10,221 bases of DNA from an uncultured Dialister sp. (GTDB lineage Bacteria; Bacillota; Negativicutes; Veillonellales; Dialisteraceae): contig CAAEVC010000026.1 of the NCBI GenBank assembly GCA_900759415.1, forward strand, positions 1 to 10,221, written 5' to 3'. Positions 1 to 8,100 of the stretch are shown here, in pieces; position 1 is the stretch's first letter; each line of letters opens with the position of its first letter. A model generated the notes under the pieces. It worked only from the letters and a program-made list of their open reading frames with translations, was not told the origin of the DNA and did no database searches. A program made the position numbers and the translations under genes.

Positions 1-85
1 AAGTTGAATTGAAGATACCATATACACAAAATTGTGTCCAATTTTGTGGGGGAATCCACAATTGGAAAGTGTCCACACTTATGGG
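1..85 (+). mobile_element. possible terminus of an IS3-type element (weak)
   Basis: Two copies of a motif of the form TGTCCA(N)3TT(N)TGGG lie at 35-50 and 70-85; they match at 12 of 16 positions. The first sits within overlapping inverted repeats: ACACAA/TTGTGT at 24-37, and CCAATT..GTGG pairing with CCACAATTGG at 38-65 with a two-base bulge. Ends beginning TGTCCA and running into a G-rich stretch are, from memory, common in IS3-family elements. The first bases could be the last three codons and stop (aag ttg aat tga) of a transposase entering from the left. This is an inference from very little sequence. It could equally be an ordinary intergenic hairpin region. Confidence 0.25.
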
Positions 86-383
86 AATAGTTTATTGTGC
101 TTTTTTTATAAAACCTTTCAGATAGTGACGCTCTCGGTTGGTAAACATACTGCTTCTTTCATCTGAATAAATAAAAGACTATGTTATCCTTATTTTCAGG
201 CAACATGCTCTTTTATTTAATTTCATCGGCAAAGCCGATGTCATTGAAAAGTCTGATGTCTTATAATCTGACTGTCTCACTGACTATTTCAGAAAGCAGA
301 TTGCCGTCTGATACCTTTAATAGCCTTATAAAAAAAATATAATATTTCCCCTCTCGGAGCTCTCACAGCGGGGTCGAGGCTCT
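86..383. other. gene-free stretch
   Basis: No reading frame with a ribosome binding site or recognisable protein is visible on either strand. The stretch is AT-rich and holds one small perfect hairpin at 224-240. I looked for remnants of an autotransporter barrel belonging to the minus-strand gene at 424-1935 and saw none. Confidence 0.5.
224..240. repeat. short perfect inverted repeat
   Basis: CATCGGC and GCCGATG form a 7-bp stem around a 3-base AAA loop. No T-run follows on either strand, so it is not an obvious terminator. A similar core (CATCGGCGAAGCCG on the minus strand) occurs in the gene-free stretch near 9906-9919. Its function is unknown. Confidence 0.4.
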
Positions 384-422
384 ATAAAAAAAGAGGGGTG
401 TGATTTTTCACACCCCCTTTTT
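384..422. terminator. bidirectional intrinsic terminator
   Basis: GGGGTGTGA (395-403) pairs with TCACACCCC (408-416) around a TTTT loop, giving a 9-bp GC-rich stem. An A-run lies on the left (384-392) and a T-run on the right (418-422). Read on the minus strand the hairpin is followed by a run of T, and it starts only a few bases after the stop codon of the minus-strand gene ending at 424. It therefore should end that transcript. The symmetry also lets it stop plus-strand transcription. Confidence 0.9.
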
Positions 423-423
423 C

Positions 424-1935
424 TTATTCCTTCATTACCCTGCCGTCTGCAAGGGTAATGGTATGTCCGTTATAGTTGATGGTTCCCAGATTGGTGACAG
501 TAGTCGCTTCGCTGTCTTCTGTAAGGTTCCAGGTGGAGCCTTCAGAGATGAAGATGTCAGCGTTTGTTTTGTATGGTTCACCATTTTCTGCATTGGGGAT
601 GATATGGATGGCACCGTTCCAGGTGGAGCCTTCGATGACATTCATATTCACGTCAGAAATACGGTCTACCACAATATTTCCATCCAGTACCTGACGGGCG
701 ATTTCAAACTTCACATGACCGCCGTTGGAGCCCGGGGTGCCCCAGCCGAAAGTACCGTCATTTCCTGTGACCGTAAGGACCGGTTTGGAAGCATCCTGTT
801 TGATTGCCGTATTTTCCAGTCGGATTTTTCCATGGGTGGCAGTCACATAGAACATGCCGCCGTTTCCGGAAATAAGGGTGGAGTCGATGGCATTGAACTG
901 CTGGGTGCCCATAGTGCCGATAGCAGATTCGTCAGCATAGAGAACGATGTTGTAAGGAACGGAATTCTTTTCATTTCCTTCCAGGATAGAGCTTTCCAGG
1001 GTAAGGGTATTGTTCCCTTTGATTACTGCTGCCTTGGTAGCTTCTGCTTTCACCGAGCTTTCAGTGAGAGTGACATCTCCCATGGTATAGATGCCGTGGG
1101 AGTCCTGGCCGGTGGTGGTGAACTGGCTGTTTTCTGCAATGAAGATGCCGCCGTTCTTGCCCACTTTAATGGCCGGAGATGCATAACCGGAGGTCACTGC
1201 CGATGTACCGGAAAGTTTCATCATAGCCTTTTCGGAAAGTTCAACTGCCGGTGCATTGCTGCCCTTTGTTTCTACTTCCGAATCGGTGAGATTGATATAG
1301 CTGCCCTTGCTGTAACCATAGGCGCCAGTGGCACCAAGACCGGAAGTGGAAATCTTCGCTTCTTTGAATGTGCCATGTCCCCCATGGGTTACCAGCAGAG
1401 CTGCATTCTTGCCGTAGAGGTCAGAGCTTTCTGTGCTGTCTGTATCGCCGCTCTTGGTGATGGTATCTCCGGCAGCTTCCATGTAAGCCATGGATACGCG
1501 GAGTGCGTTTTCATTAGCCTTGTCAGAGGCATAGGTCATATTGCCATAATTGCCGTCAGTGGTAATTTCACTGGCTGCTTCACCCTGGTCAGTGGTGTAG
1601 CGGGAAACCGGTGCCGGTTCAGGCTCCGGTTCCGGCTCTGGTTCAGGCTCCGGTTCTGGTTCTACAACCGGTTCGGGAATGACTTCCACCGGTTTTGGTG
1701 CTTCTGGAGAAAGGTTTTTGAAAGTACCCTCCTGCACGGATTTTTCTACGTCCGGAAGGGTCAGAGATAATCCTTTAAGAAGAGCATCTGTATAGTTCAC
1801 TTCCTGCGGCGCTGCAGTTTCACTGGCTGCCGGTGCTAGTGCAGTGACAGGAGCATCTTCAGCAAAGGCAGAAGAAATGCCGGTACCTGCCAGGGTCATG
1901 GCACAGAGAAGTGCGGTGATCTTGCTATGTTTCAT
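424..1935 (-). CDS. exported beta-helix protein, autotransporter-passenger-like, no barrel
   Basis: This is a secreted protein of 503 residues. Residues 1-25 are a Sec signal peptide: a basic start, a hydrophobic core and an Ala-Phe-Ala cleavage site before Glu26. Residues 26-91 are Ala/Pro-rich with a short amphipathic part. Eight Glu-Pro dipeptides follow at 92-107, a stiff extended linker. From about 115 to the end the chain is Gly/Ser/Thr/Asn-rich with short alternating strands, typical of a right-handed beta-helix passenger. EGSTWN occurs at 435-440 and 465-470, and the tail (TNLGTINYNG, then ITLADG) resembles the passenger end that normally precedes an autotransporter barrel. No barrel, LPXTG motif or SLH domain is present, so how it is held at the surface is unclear. 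The ATG follows AGAGGA with 5-base spacing. A terminator sits directly after the stop, so the frame looks complete, not interrupted. Adhesin or surface protein is an inference. Confidence 0.85.
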   Translation of the reverse strand: MKHSKITALLCAMTLAGTGISSAFAEDAPVTALAPAASETAAPQEVNYTDALLKGLSLTLPDVEKSVQEGTFKNLSPEAPKPVEVIPEPVVEPEPEPEPEPEPEPEPAPVSRYTTDQGEAASEITTDGNYGNMTYASDKANENALRVSMAYMEAAGDTITKSGDTDSTESSDLYGKNAALLVTHGGHGTFKEAKISTSGLGATGAYGYSKGSYINLTDSEVETKGSNAPAVELSEKAMMKLSGTSAVTSGYASPAIKVGKNGGIFIAENSQFTTTGQDSHGIYTMGDVTLTESSVKAEATKAAVIKGNNTLTLESSILEGNEKNSVPYNIVLYADESAIGTMGTQQFNAIDSTLISGNGGMFYVTATHGKIRLENTAIKQDASKPVLTVTGNDGTFGWGTPGSNGGHVKFEIARQVLDGNIVVDRISDVNMNVIEGSTWNGAIHIIPNAENGEPYKTNADIFISEGSTWNLTEDSEATTVTNLGTINYNGHTITLADGRVMKE

Positions 1936-1963
1936 AGTGTTCCTCTTTTCTTTTTAAAAGGTC

Positions 1964-1992
1964 ATACCTGATATATGATTTACCATAGTCAA
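1964..1992 (-). promoter_or_regulatory. candidate promoter of the beta-helix gene
   Basis: On the minus strand TTGACT (1992-1987) lies 17 bases upstream of AGGTAT (1969-1964). The -35 is good but the -10 is poor; TATGAC or TATATC nearby are alternatives with worse spacing. The placement, about 30 bases before the start codon, is reasonable. Treat it as tentative. Confidence 0.3.
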
Positions 1993-2073
1993 TATACCCA
2001 TTTTACAACAAACAGGAAAAAATGTCATTATTTATAAAGATGCTCTTATTTCCATGCGGAAAGCTGTAGTTTG

Positions 2074-2082
2074 TGTTAAAAT
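2074..2082 (+). promoter_or_regulatory. extended -10 promoter of upp
   Basis: TGTTAAAAT is a TG-extended -10 box (TAAAAT at 2077-2082). No clear -35 stands 17 bases upstream, which is tolerable for an extended -10. It would give a leader of roughly 55-60 bases before the upp start. The gene at 4328 has the near-identical TGTTATAAT. Confidence 0.45.
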
Positions 2083-2146
2083 AGTATCGGTAAATTTATG
2101 GGCGTTTCGAACTCATCATTTTTTCGTTAATATAAGGGAGGCCATC

Positions 2147-2770
2147 ATGCAGATTCATGTAATCGATCATCCACTGGTGCAGCACAAGCTCACCATTATG
2201 CGTTCCAAAAACACAAGTTCCGGCGAATTCCGCCGTCTTCTGAAGGAAATCACTCTTCTCATGGGATACGAACTGACCAGAGATCTCCCGCTGGAAGATG
2301 TAGAAATCGACACTCCGCTGGAAAAGGCAACCGGCAAGAGAGTGGCTGGCAAAAAAGTGGGAATCGTGCCCATTCTTCGTGCAGGCTTCGGCATGGTTGA
2401 CGGACTTCTCGACCTCATGCCTTCTGCAAGAGTTGGTATCATCGGTCTTTACAGAGACCCGGTCACCGCAAAGCCTGTAGAATACTACTGCAAACTGCCG
2501 GATGTGGAAAACAGAGATTTCATCCTCATCGACCCCATGCTGGCAACTGGTGGAAGTGCGGTAGCTGCTATCGATATGATGAAACAGAGAGGCGTAAAGA
2601 ACATTAAGTTCATGTGCCTTGTAGCTGCTCCTGAAGGCGTAGAAGCAGTTAATAAAGCTCATCCGGATGTTCCGGTATTCACTGCATCCCTGGACCGTCA
2701 GCTCGATGCTCACAAATACATCCTTCCAGGCCTTGGAGATGCCGGCGACCGTATCTTCGGTACCAAATAA
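2147..2770 (+). CDS. upp: uracil phosphoribosyltransferase
   Basis: This cytosolic enzyme converts uracil and PRPP to UMP and pyrophosphate (pyrimidine salvage). The 207-residue length is normal for the family. Visible motifs are the flexible-loop segment GIVPILRAGFGM (72-83), YRDP (102-105), the PRPP-binding loop FILIDPMLATGGS (125-137) and the C-terminal uracil-binding segment YILPGLGDAGDR (191-202). All key parts are intact. The frame is open further upstream to 2054, but I chose the ATG at 2147 because it follows AAGGGAGG with 5-base spacing and gives the canonical N-terminus beginning MQIHVIDHPL. It appears monocistronic, with its own extended -10 promoter and a strong terminator, and is divergent from the beta-helix gene. 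No uracil permease gene is adjacent. Confidence 0.97.
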   Translation: MQIHVIDHPLVQHKLTIMRSKNTSSGEFRRLLKEITLLMGYELTRDLPLEDVEIDTPLEKATGKRVAGKKVGIVPILRAGFGMVDGLLDLMPSARVGIIGLYRDPVTAKPVEYYCKLPDVENRDFILIDPMLATGGSAVAAIDMMKQRGVKNIKFMCLVAAPEGVEAVNKAHPDVPVFTASLDRQLDAHKYILPGLGDAGDRIFGTK

Positions 2771-2791
2771 TTATCGAAAGCCTGGTCAGAG

Positions 2792-2826
2792 AGTTGTGAA
2801 AAGTTTTCCCTTTTCACAACTTTTTA
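2792..2826 (+). terminator. intrinsic terminator of upp
   Basis: A perfect 12-bp stem, AGTTGTGAAAAG (2792-2803) with CTTTTCACAACT (2810-2821), encloses a 6-base loop and runs into TTTTT. It begins about 20 bases after the upp stop codon. Confidence 0.92.
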
Positions 2827-2907
2827 TTTATGCTTATTACTGTTTTCCGCTGTCAGTTTTCTGTAATCCGTTACACGAATATGCCACTCTTCGCAAAGTT
2901 TTGATAT

Positions 2908-2926
2908 GTATCGGATTGGCCGATAC
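2908..2926. repeat. perfect 7-bp inverted repeat
   Basis: GTATCGG (2908-2914) pairs with CCGATAC (2920-2926) around a 5-base loop. There is no T-run beside it. It could be a protein-binding site or part of a structured RNA; nothing else can be said. Confidence 0.4.
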
Positions 2927-3134
2927 CGATTTAGTCTGATGTCTGCCCATCTGCTCCGTCTAGTGAGGACTTCCTCTCTCTTCACTCTTCTCTATCCTAT
3001 TCATAGGCATCTCGGCGCCATTAGAAACTCAACCAGTTCTTGAACCAAAGACTCCCTTTAGGTGAATTAGTGACCACAGAAGATGCATGGAACCAAAGGC
3101 GACGGAGAAAACAGTGAGTCGCTTCTGGCCGAGG

Positions 3135-3197
3135 GAAAAAGGGAGCATGCGCAGATTTATTTAAGTCATTATCGCTACTGGTGATAACCGATTATCA
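3135..3197 (+). repeat. dispersed intergenic motif, copy 1, with switchable hairpins
   Basis: Positions 3135-3165 match the minus strand of 10018-10048 at 25 of 31 bases, including the identical core GGGAGCATGCGCAG (3141-3154). After it, GGTGATAACCG (3180-3190) recalls GGTGAGCACCG on the minus strand at 10006-10016. Within it GATAA (3183-3187) can pair either with TTATC upstream (3169-3173) or, as TGATAA, with TTATCA downstream (3192-3197). A T6 run follows at 3204-3209. A weak attenuator for rarD is conceivable but unproven. Confidence 0.4.
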
Positions 3198-3255
3198 ACT
3201 CTGTTTTTTACCTGTCAGTGCCACTAGTGAACAGTAATTTCAAAGAGGAGTTTTT

Positions 3256-4173
3256 ATGAACGATAGAAAAGCCGGACTCATTGCTGCTTTTTCCTGTTAT
3301 ATTCTCTGGGGCGTCCTTCCTGCCTACTGGAAATTTCTGGATCATGTGAACGCCTATGAAATACTGGCTCACCGGATTCTCTGGTCCTTTGTCTTCATGA
3401 TCCCCGTACTTTACTTCTTCCATCAGAAAGAAATATTCCAAGATACAGTAAAAGAACTCTGGCATCACAAGAAAAAAGGGCTCCTCATGATAGCTGCCTC
3501 CATTCTCATTGCAGCAGACTGGGGTATTTTCATCTGGGCTGTCACCAACGGCCACGTACTGGATGCCAGTTTCGGCTACTACATCAATCCCCTTCTCAAT
3601 GTCTTTCTCGGGGTGATTCTTTTCCACGAAAAACTGTCTCGGATGAAATGGTTCTCTATCGCTATCGCTACTGCCGGCATCCTTGGCATGTCCCTAGAAA
3701 TCGGCCACTTCCCCTGGATTGCCTTAAGCCTTGCTGCCACCTTCGGTTTTTATGGCGCCTGCAAAAAAGATCTTCATATCAGTCCTTTCGTAAGCATCAC
3801 CTTGGAAACAGTGCTGGTCCTTCCTTTAGCCATGGCATATATATACTTCCTTCACTGTGAAGGACTATCCCATTTCATACTCGAAGATCCCGCCACTTCT
3901 CTCCTTCTCGCAGGAGCCGGCATTGTCACCGCTCTTCCCCTTCTTCTCTTCTCTGCCGGTGCCAATTACCTTCCTTTGAATGTACTTGGATTCTGCCAGT
4001 ACATTTCTCCCACCATCACTCTTCTTATGGGCATTTTTCTCTTCCATGAACCTTTTGACGAAATGAAGCTTCTTGGATTTTCCGTCATATGGTTCTCACT
4101 TGTAATCTTCACCCTGTCAGATATCCGGGAACAAAGGCATCTGAAGAAAAAGAGGGTTGATCACCACCAGTGA
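3256..4173 (+). CDS. rarD: RarD-type EamA/DMT permease
   Basis: This is an inner-membrane protein of the drug/metabolite transporter superfamily, RarD branch. Its 305 residues and about ten hydrophobic segments are typical. Recognisable family features are the N-terminal GLIAAFSCYILWGVLPAYWK (7-26), AHRILWS (38-44), GYYINPLLNV.LG (107-119) in the middle, and QYISPTITLLMGIFLFHEP (248-266) near the end, the second EamA repeat's signature. The C-terminus is basic and cytosolic (REQRHLKKKR). The ATG follows AGAGGAG with 5-base spacing. The E. coli name comes from a predicted chloramphenicol-sensitivity role; the natural substrate is not known, so do not read drug export from it. It is followed 154 bases later by an oxidoreductase gene with its own promoter. 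No terminator lies between, so partial read-through is possible. Confidence 0.93.
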   Translation: MNDRKAGLIAAFSCYILWGVLPAYWKFLDHVNAYEILAHRILWSFVFMIPVLYFFHQKEIFQDTVKELWHHKKKGLLMIAASILIAADWGIFIWAVTNGHVLDASFGYYINPLLNVFLGVILFHEKLSRMKWFSIAIATAGILGMSLEIGHFPWIALSLAATFGFYGACKKDLHISPFVSITLETVLVLPLAMAYIYFLHCEGLSHFILEDPATSLLLAGAGIVTALPLLLFSAGANYLPLNVLGFCQYISPTITLLMGIFLFHEPFDEMKLLGFSVIWFSLVIFTLSDIREQRHLKKKRVDHHQ

Positions 4174-4274
4174 ACTCCATATATCCCTTCTCTAACATAA
4201 GTAATAAATCATCCCTAGGATCTCTAACAGCTCTCAACCATGTAACAAAAGGTTCATCCATTTTCCATCTCCCG

Positions 4275-4283
4275 TGTTATAAT
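4275..4283 (+). promoter_or_regulatory. extended -10 promoter of the oxidoreductase gene
   Basis: TGTTATAAT has a perfect TATAAT (4278-4283) with the extended TG element. No strong -35 is seen upstream. It lies 45 bases before the start codon, and the AGGAGGA ribosome binding site (4314-4320) is 7 bases from the ATG. Confidence 0.65.
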
Positions 4284-4327
4284 TAACATATGTAAAAAAA
4301 TCAATATACAGACAGGAGGAAATTATT

Positions 4328-4882
4328 ATGTCCAAAATTCTCGTCGTATCAGGCCATCCTCATTATGACCAGTCCCTTGCCAACCGCACTATTCTTGAAA
4401 ATCTGAAAGAAATGGGGCCGGAATTCACCCTTCACCGCCTCGATCAGCTGGGCTGGGAATTTGATGTGCCAAAAGAACAGGATCTGCTGAAAGATGCAGA
4501 TGTCATTGTATTCCAGTTCCCGATCCACTGGTATTCCTATCCTTCTCTTATGAAAAACTGGGTAGAATTGGTATTTACTCACGGTTTTGCTTATGGCACA
4601 AACGGCACTGCACTGAAAGGAAAGAAATTTCAAATTTCATTTACCACCGGAAGCCCGGCCAGCGCTTATACACCAGAAGGTCCAAACAATCACAACATCG
4701 AAGACTTCCTCTATAACTTCCAGCAGATCGCAGCACTCTGCGGCATGGAATATGAAAAGCCGATCATCACCTACGGCGCCGCTTTCATTCCCGGCGTCAG
4801 CCCGGACTTCGTAAAGGACAGAATCCTTTCCGACTGCAAAGCTCATGCACAAAAACTCTCTGACCGCCTGAAATCCTTGTAA
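4328..4882 (+). CDS. NAD(P)H oxidoreductase, flavodoxin-2 fold (MdaB/KefF/YwrO-like)
   Basis: This is a cytosolic flavoprotein of 184 residues, usual for the NAD(P)H:quinone reductase family with a flavodoxin-like fold. It should transfer two electrons from NAD(P)H to quinones or similar acceptors. Visible features are the first strand and phosphate loop ILVVSGHPHYDQSLANR (4-20), the hallmark FQFPIHWYSYP (62-72) with KNWVE (76-80) and FTHGFAYG (83-90), then FTTGSP (105-110) at the flavin site. The rest of the fold follows without breaks. It has its own promoter and a very good AGGAGGA site, and a strong terminator follows. No K+ efflux (kefC) gene is adjacent, so a KefF-type ancillary role is not supported. 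A general detoxifying or stress reductase is more likely, but the true acceptor cannot be read from sequence. Confidence 0.9.
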   Translation: MSKILVVSGHPHYDQSLANRTILENLKEMGPEFTLHRLDQLGWEFDVPKEQDLLKDADVIVFQFPIHWYSYPSLMKNWVELVFTHGFAYGTNGTALKGKKFQISFTTGSPASAYTPEGPNNHNIEDFLYNFQQIAALCGMEYEKPIITYGAAFIPGVSPDFVKDRILSDCKAHAQKLSDRLKSL

Positions 4883-4948
4883 TCAGTGACAAGTTATGAG
4901 CGTCATTAGTTACGCCGAAAACTGCAAATTGTACCGCTTTAATAAATG

Positions 4949-4993
4949 AAAAAAGACTGTGAAAATGATTTTATTTTCTCACAGTCTTTTTTT
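4949..4993. terminator. bidirectional intrinsic terminator
   Basis: AAAAGACTGTGA (4951-4962) pairs with TCACAGTCTTTT (4979-4990), a 12-bp stem with an AT-rich 16-base loop. The plus strand continues into T (4987-4993) and the minus strand has six T opposite 4949-4954. It lies between convergent genes, so it can stop both the oxidoreductase transcript and the efflux operon transcript. Confidence 0.9.
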
Positions 4994-5014
4994 GATGGAA
5001 AAATATGTTATAAC

Positions 5015-5051
5015 TCCGGATAAATCACATAAAAGCAATTATTTATCCGGA
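5015..5051. repeat. perfect 11-bp inverted repeat after the efflux operon
   Basis: TCCGGATAAAT (5015-5025) is the exact inverted copy of ATTTATCCGGA (5041-5051), with a 15-base spacer. It lies 59 bases beyond the stop codon of the RND gene. The T-run beyond it on the minus strand is weak, so it may be a 3'-end-stabilising hairpin or a first, leaky terminator. Confidence 0.6.
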
Positions 5052-5109
5052 AATGCTGATCCCGCTCCAGTCTGACAATCTGACTAACGTCTCATCTCTA
5101 ACTTTTCTT

Positions 5110-8100
5110 TCATTCTTTCGGTTCCTTTACCTTATACCAGAAGGAATAGAGCGCCGGTACGAAGAGGAGACCAAGTGGTGTTGCCACCGTAAGGCCTCCA
5201 ATGAAGGCAGCAGACATGGGACTCCAGAAAGGATTGGGGAGGAGAGGGATCATTCCGAGGACTTCTGCAAAGGAAGTGAGCATGATGGGGCGGAAACGGA
5301 GAACCGCCGATTCTACTACTGCATCGTAGGGGGTCATGCCGTCTTCCAGATGCTGGCGGATCTGGTCGAGGAGGATGATGCTGTTTCGTACCACCATGCC
5401 GCCGATAGCCAGCATGCCAATGATGGCCACAAAGCCCATAGGCTTTCTTGTGATGGCCAGGGTGAGAATGCATCCGATCATGCCGAGGGGTCCGGAAATC
5501 CCTGCAATGGTCATGAGACGCAGATCCTTCAGTTCGAAAATAAGAACCATGAGGATGAGGAAAATCATAATCGGAACGGTGGCCATGATCTGTTTCATAG
5601 AGGTTTCACTCTTTTCCAGAGTGCCGTCCTTTTCAAGGCTGTAGCCTTCAGGCAGGTTCTTTATGAAATCTTTCAGTGCGCCGTCATAGAGTTCGTTAGC
5701 TACAGAATCAGCACTGACGCCGTCTTTGACTTCACTCCGGAGCATGATGGACGGTTCCATGTTCCGCCGCCAGATGGTGCTGGTTTCGTTCTTGTAGGAA
5801 ATATCTGCAAATTCTCCAAGCGGTACATACCGGCCGTTTCCTGCATATACAGGAAGGGATGCCAGATTGGCCATGCGGGCCACATTATCCCCTTCCAGAC
5901 GGAAGGAAATAGGAACCAGCTGGTCTCCCTGATAGGATTCAGCCACCTTGTAGCCTGAAAGTTTCACGTAGAGATCCCGGGAAACTGCATAATTGTCGAT
6001 GCCCAGCTCTCTCACCTTGTCCTGATTGATGGTAAGGTGGATAGTTGGCGTCTGCTCCGGCCAGTCAAGAGATGCATTGGTGACATGAGGATTTTCCTTC
6101 ATGATGGCCAGTGCCTGTTCTGCCAGTTCCGCAGTCTTTCCTGCATCCGGTCCGCGGAGACGGAACATGATAGGATATTCAGCCGGCGGTCCGGTCTGGA
6201 TGAGTCTTGTATGAGCTCTTACTTCCGGATGTTTCTCGCTGATATAGTCCATCACATCCTGACGGAGGCTGTCTCTTGCCTCCGTATCCTTTGCCACAAT
6301 GATCATCTGTCCATGGCTGTCTTCTGCAGCTTTCGGATCAAAGAGAAGGATGAAACGGGGCGCTGTGTCTCCGATGTAGGTGGAGAAGGAAGATACCCGG
6401 CCGTCGCCGTAAAGGCTGTCTGCCACGTCTTCCATCACCTTCTTCGTTTCTTTGATGGAAGCGCCGGAAGGAAGGTTGGCATCCAGAATGATTTCCGGAC
6501 GGACAGAGGCAGGGAAGAATTCTTCATTTACAAAAGGCAGGGTGAAGAGGGAGAAGACAAAGAGCCCGCCGACGCCGATGATGGCCGTCTTTCTGTAATG
6601 GATGAAAAGTTTCACCCATCTGCGGAAAATGCCATAAGCTTTCTTCTGGATCTTCTCTTTCACAGGATTCGGTTTCCCCAGTTTGATGAACTGGTAGCCC
6701 AGTACAGGGGAAACGAAGATGGAGGCGAGCCAGGAAAGGATTAATGTGGCACCGATGACCCAGAAGAGCGCATTGGTGTATTCACTGACCTGACCTTCTG
6801 CCATGCCTACGGGAATGAAACCTGCAGCTGTAATAAGCGTACCGGCCAGCATAGGAGCTGCGCAGGCTTTGTACGCCCCTTCCGCCGCCTCCATACGCCC
6901 GGCGCCCTGTTCCAGTTTTACCTGCATCATTTCGATGACGATGATAGCATCATCGACCAGAAGGCCTAGGGAAACGATGAGGGAACCGAGGGATACGATG
7001 TGAAGGTCGATGCCCTTCCATGCCATGAAGAGGAAGGAAGAACAGATAACCACAGGAACGCACATGGCAAGGACCATGCCGCTGCGAAGTCCCAGGGAGA
7101 AGAAGCTGACCGCCATGACGATGACCAGCGCTTCCAGAAGAGCTTCTGTAAATTCTGCAATAGAATCATTGACCACCTTCGGCTGGTCAGCCACAAGGCT
7201 GATATCCATGCCCGCCGGAAGGTCCTGTTTCATCTGATTCACTGCTTCTTCCAGATTCTTCCCGAGGGTGAGATTGTTTCCCCCGTCTGCCATGGCAATC
7301 GCAATGCCGATAGCCGGTTTTCCGTTAAAGTACATGAGGGACGTTTCAGGATCACTGTAAGTCTGGGTCACAGTGGCCACATCACCGAGGCGGAAATTCC
7401 TTTCTCCCACATGGATAGGGATATTCTTCAGCGCATCAGTGGTTCCAAGAAGGCCGTCCACCCGGATGGCCACATTTCTTGAACTGGTATGGATCATACC
7501 GGCAGGCATCATGGCAGACTGCTGCTGAAGGATCTGATAAATATCCGTCGGGCTCATGCCGAAGGATGCCAGTTTGTTCTGATCCATTTCCACATAAATC
7601 ATCTGCTCCTGCACGCCAAGAAGTTTCACTTCCTGCACGTCAGGCACATGGACGAGACGCTGGCGGATTTTTTCCGCATACTGTCTCTTTTCTTCGTAAG
7701 AATAATCATCGCCGGTGATGGCATAGATGGAACCGTACACATCATCGAACCGGTCATTGATGATAGGACCGACCACGCCGGCAGGCATATCCTTCCAGAT
7801 ATCGTTGACTTCATTTCTCACATCATGCCAGCGCTGCTGGATGATATCCTTAGGCACATCATCCTTCAGATTCACATAGATGACAGTCTTGCCATCATGG
7901 GTGAAGGATTTGATGTAATCAAGCCCTTTCGTATCCTGCAACTTCCGTTCAATCGGATAGGTGACCTGCTCGGTAATCTGCTCAGCCGTGGCGCCCGGCC
8001 AGGCAGCAGCCACCACCATTTCACGGATGGTGAAATTCGGGTCTTCACTCCGCCCCAGACGGAAATAGGACATGAGGCCACCGATGAGAATGGAGATGAT

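Larger units (their letters stand above)
2827..3255. other. long gene-free stretch between upp and rarD
   Basis: No coding frame is convincing here. It holds a 7-bp hairpin (2908-2926), two direct copies of GAACCAAAG (3042-3050 and 3090-3098, 48 bases apart), a 5-bp stem GCGAC/GTCGC (3099-3122) and a copy of a motif shared with the right end of the window (3135-3165). It ends with the rarD ribosome binding site AGAGGAG (3244-3250). I could not match it to a T-box, SAM, lysine or other riboswitch signature that I know, nor to SRP or 6S RNA. No clear rarD promoter was found. Confidence 0.6.

Noticed and set aside
374..385. TCGAGGCTCTAT match between the left intergenic region and 9961-9972 (minus strand).
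   Set aside because: Twelve bases are short enough to match by chance in 10 kb, and its order relative to the other shared hairpin is reversed, so I do not count it as another copy of the dispersed motif.
400..1770. Long plus-strand open frame of 456 codons over the beta-helix gene.
   Set aside because: It is the antisense of a gene with a signal peptide, ribosome binding site and terminator. It has no ribosome binding site and its residues are Cys/Phe/His-rich without a family signature.
2054..2146. Extended upp N-terminus from the ATG at 2054.
   Set aside because: The extra 31 residues are not part of the family; the ATG at 2147 has the strong ribosome binding site and the promoter at 2074-2082 would lie inside the extension.
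2667..2939. Plus-strand frame of 90 codons overlapping the end of upp.
   Set aside because: It overlaps upp and runs through its terminator hairpin; there is no ribosome binding site or family resemblance.
3040..3130. Possible riboswitch or other known structured RNA upstream of rarD.
   Set aside because: Only two GAACCAAAG repeats and a 5-bp stem are visible; no conserved motif of a known riboswitch class was found.
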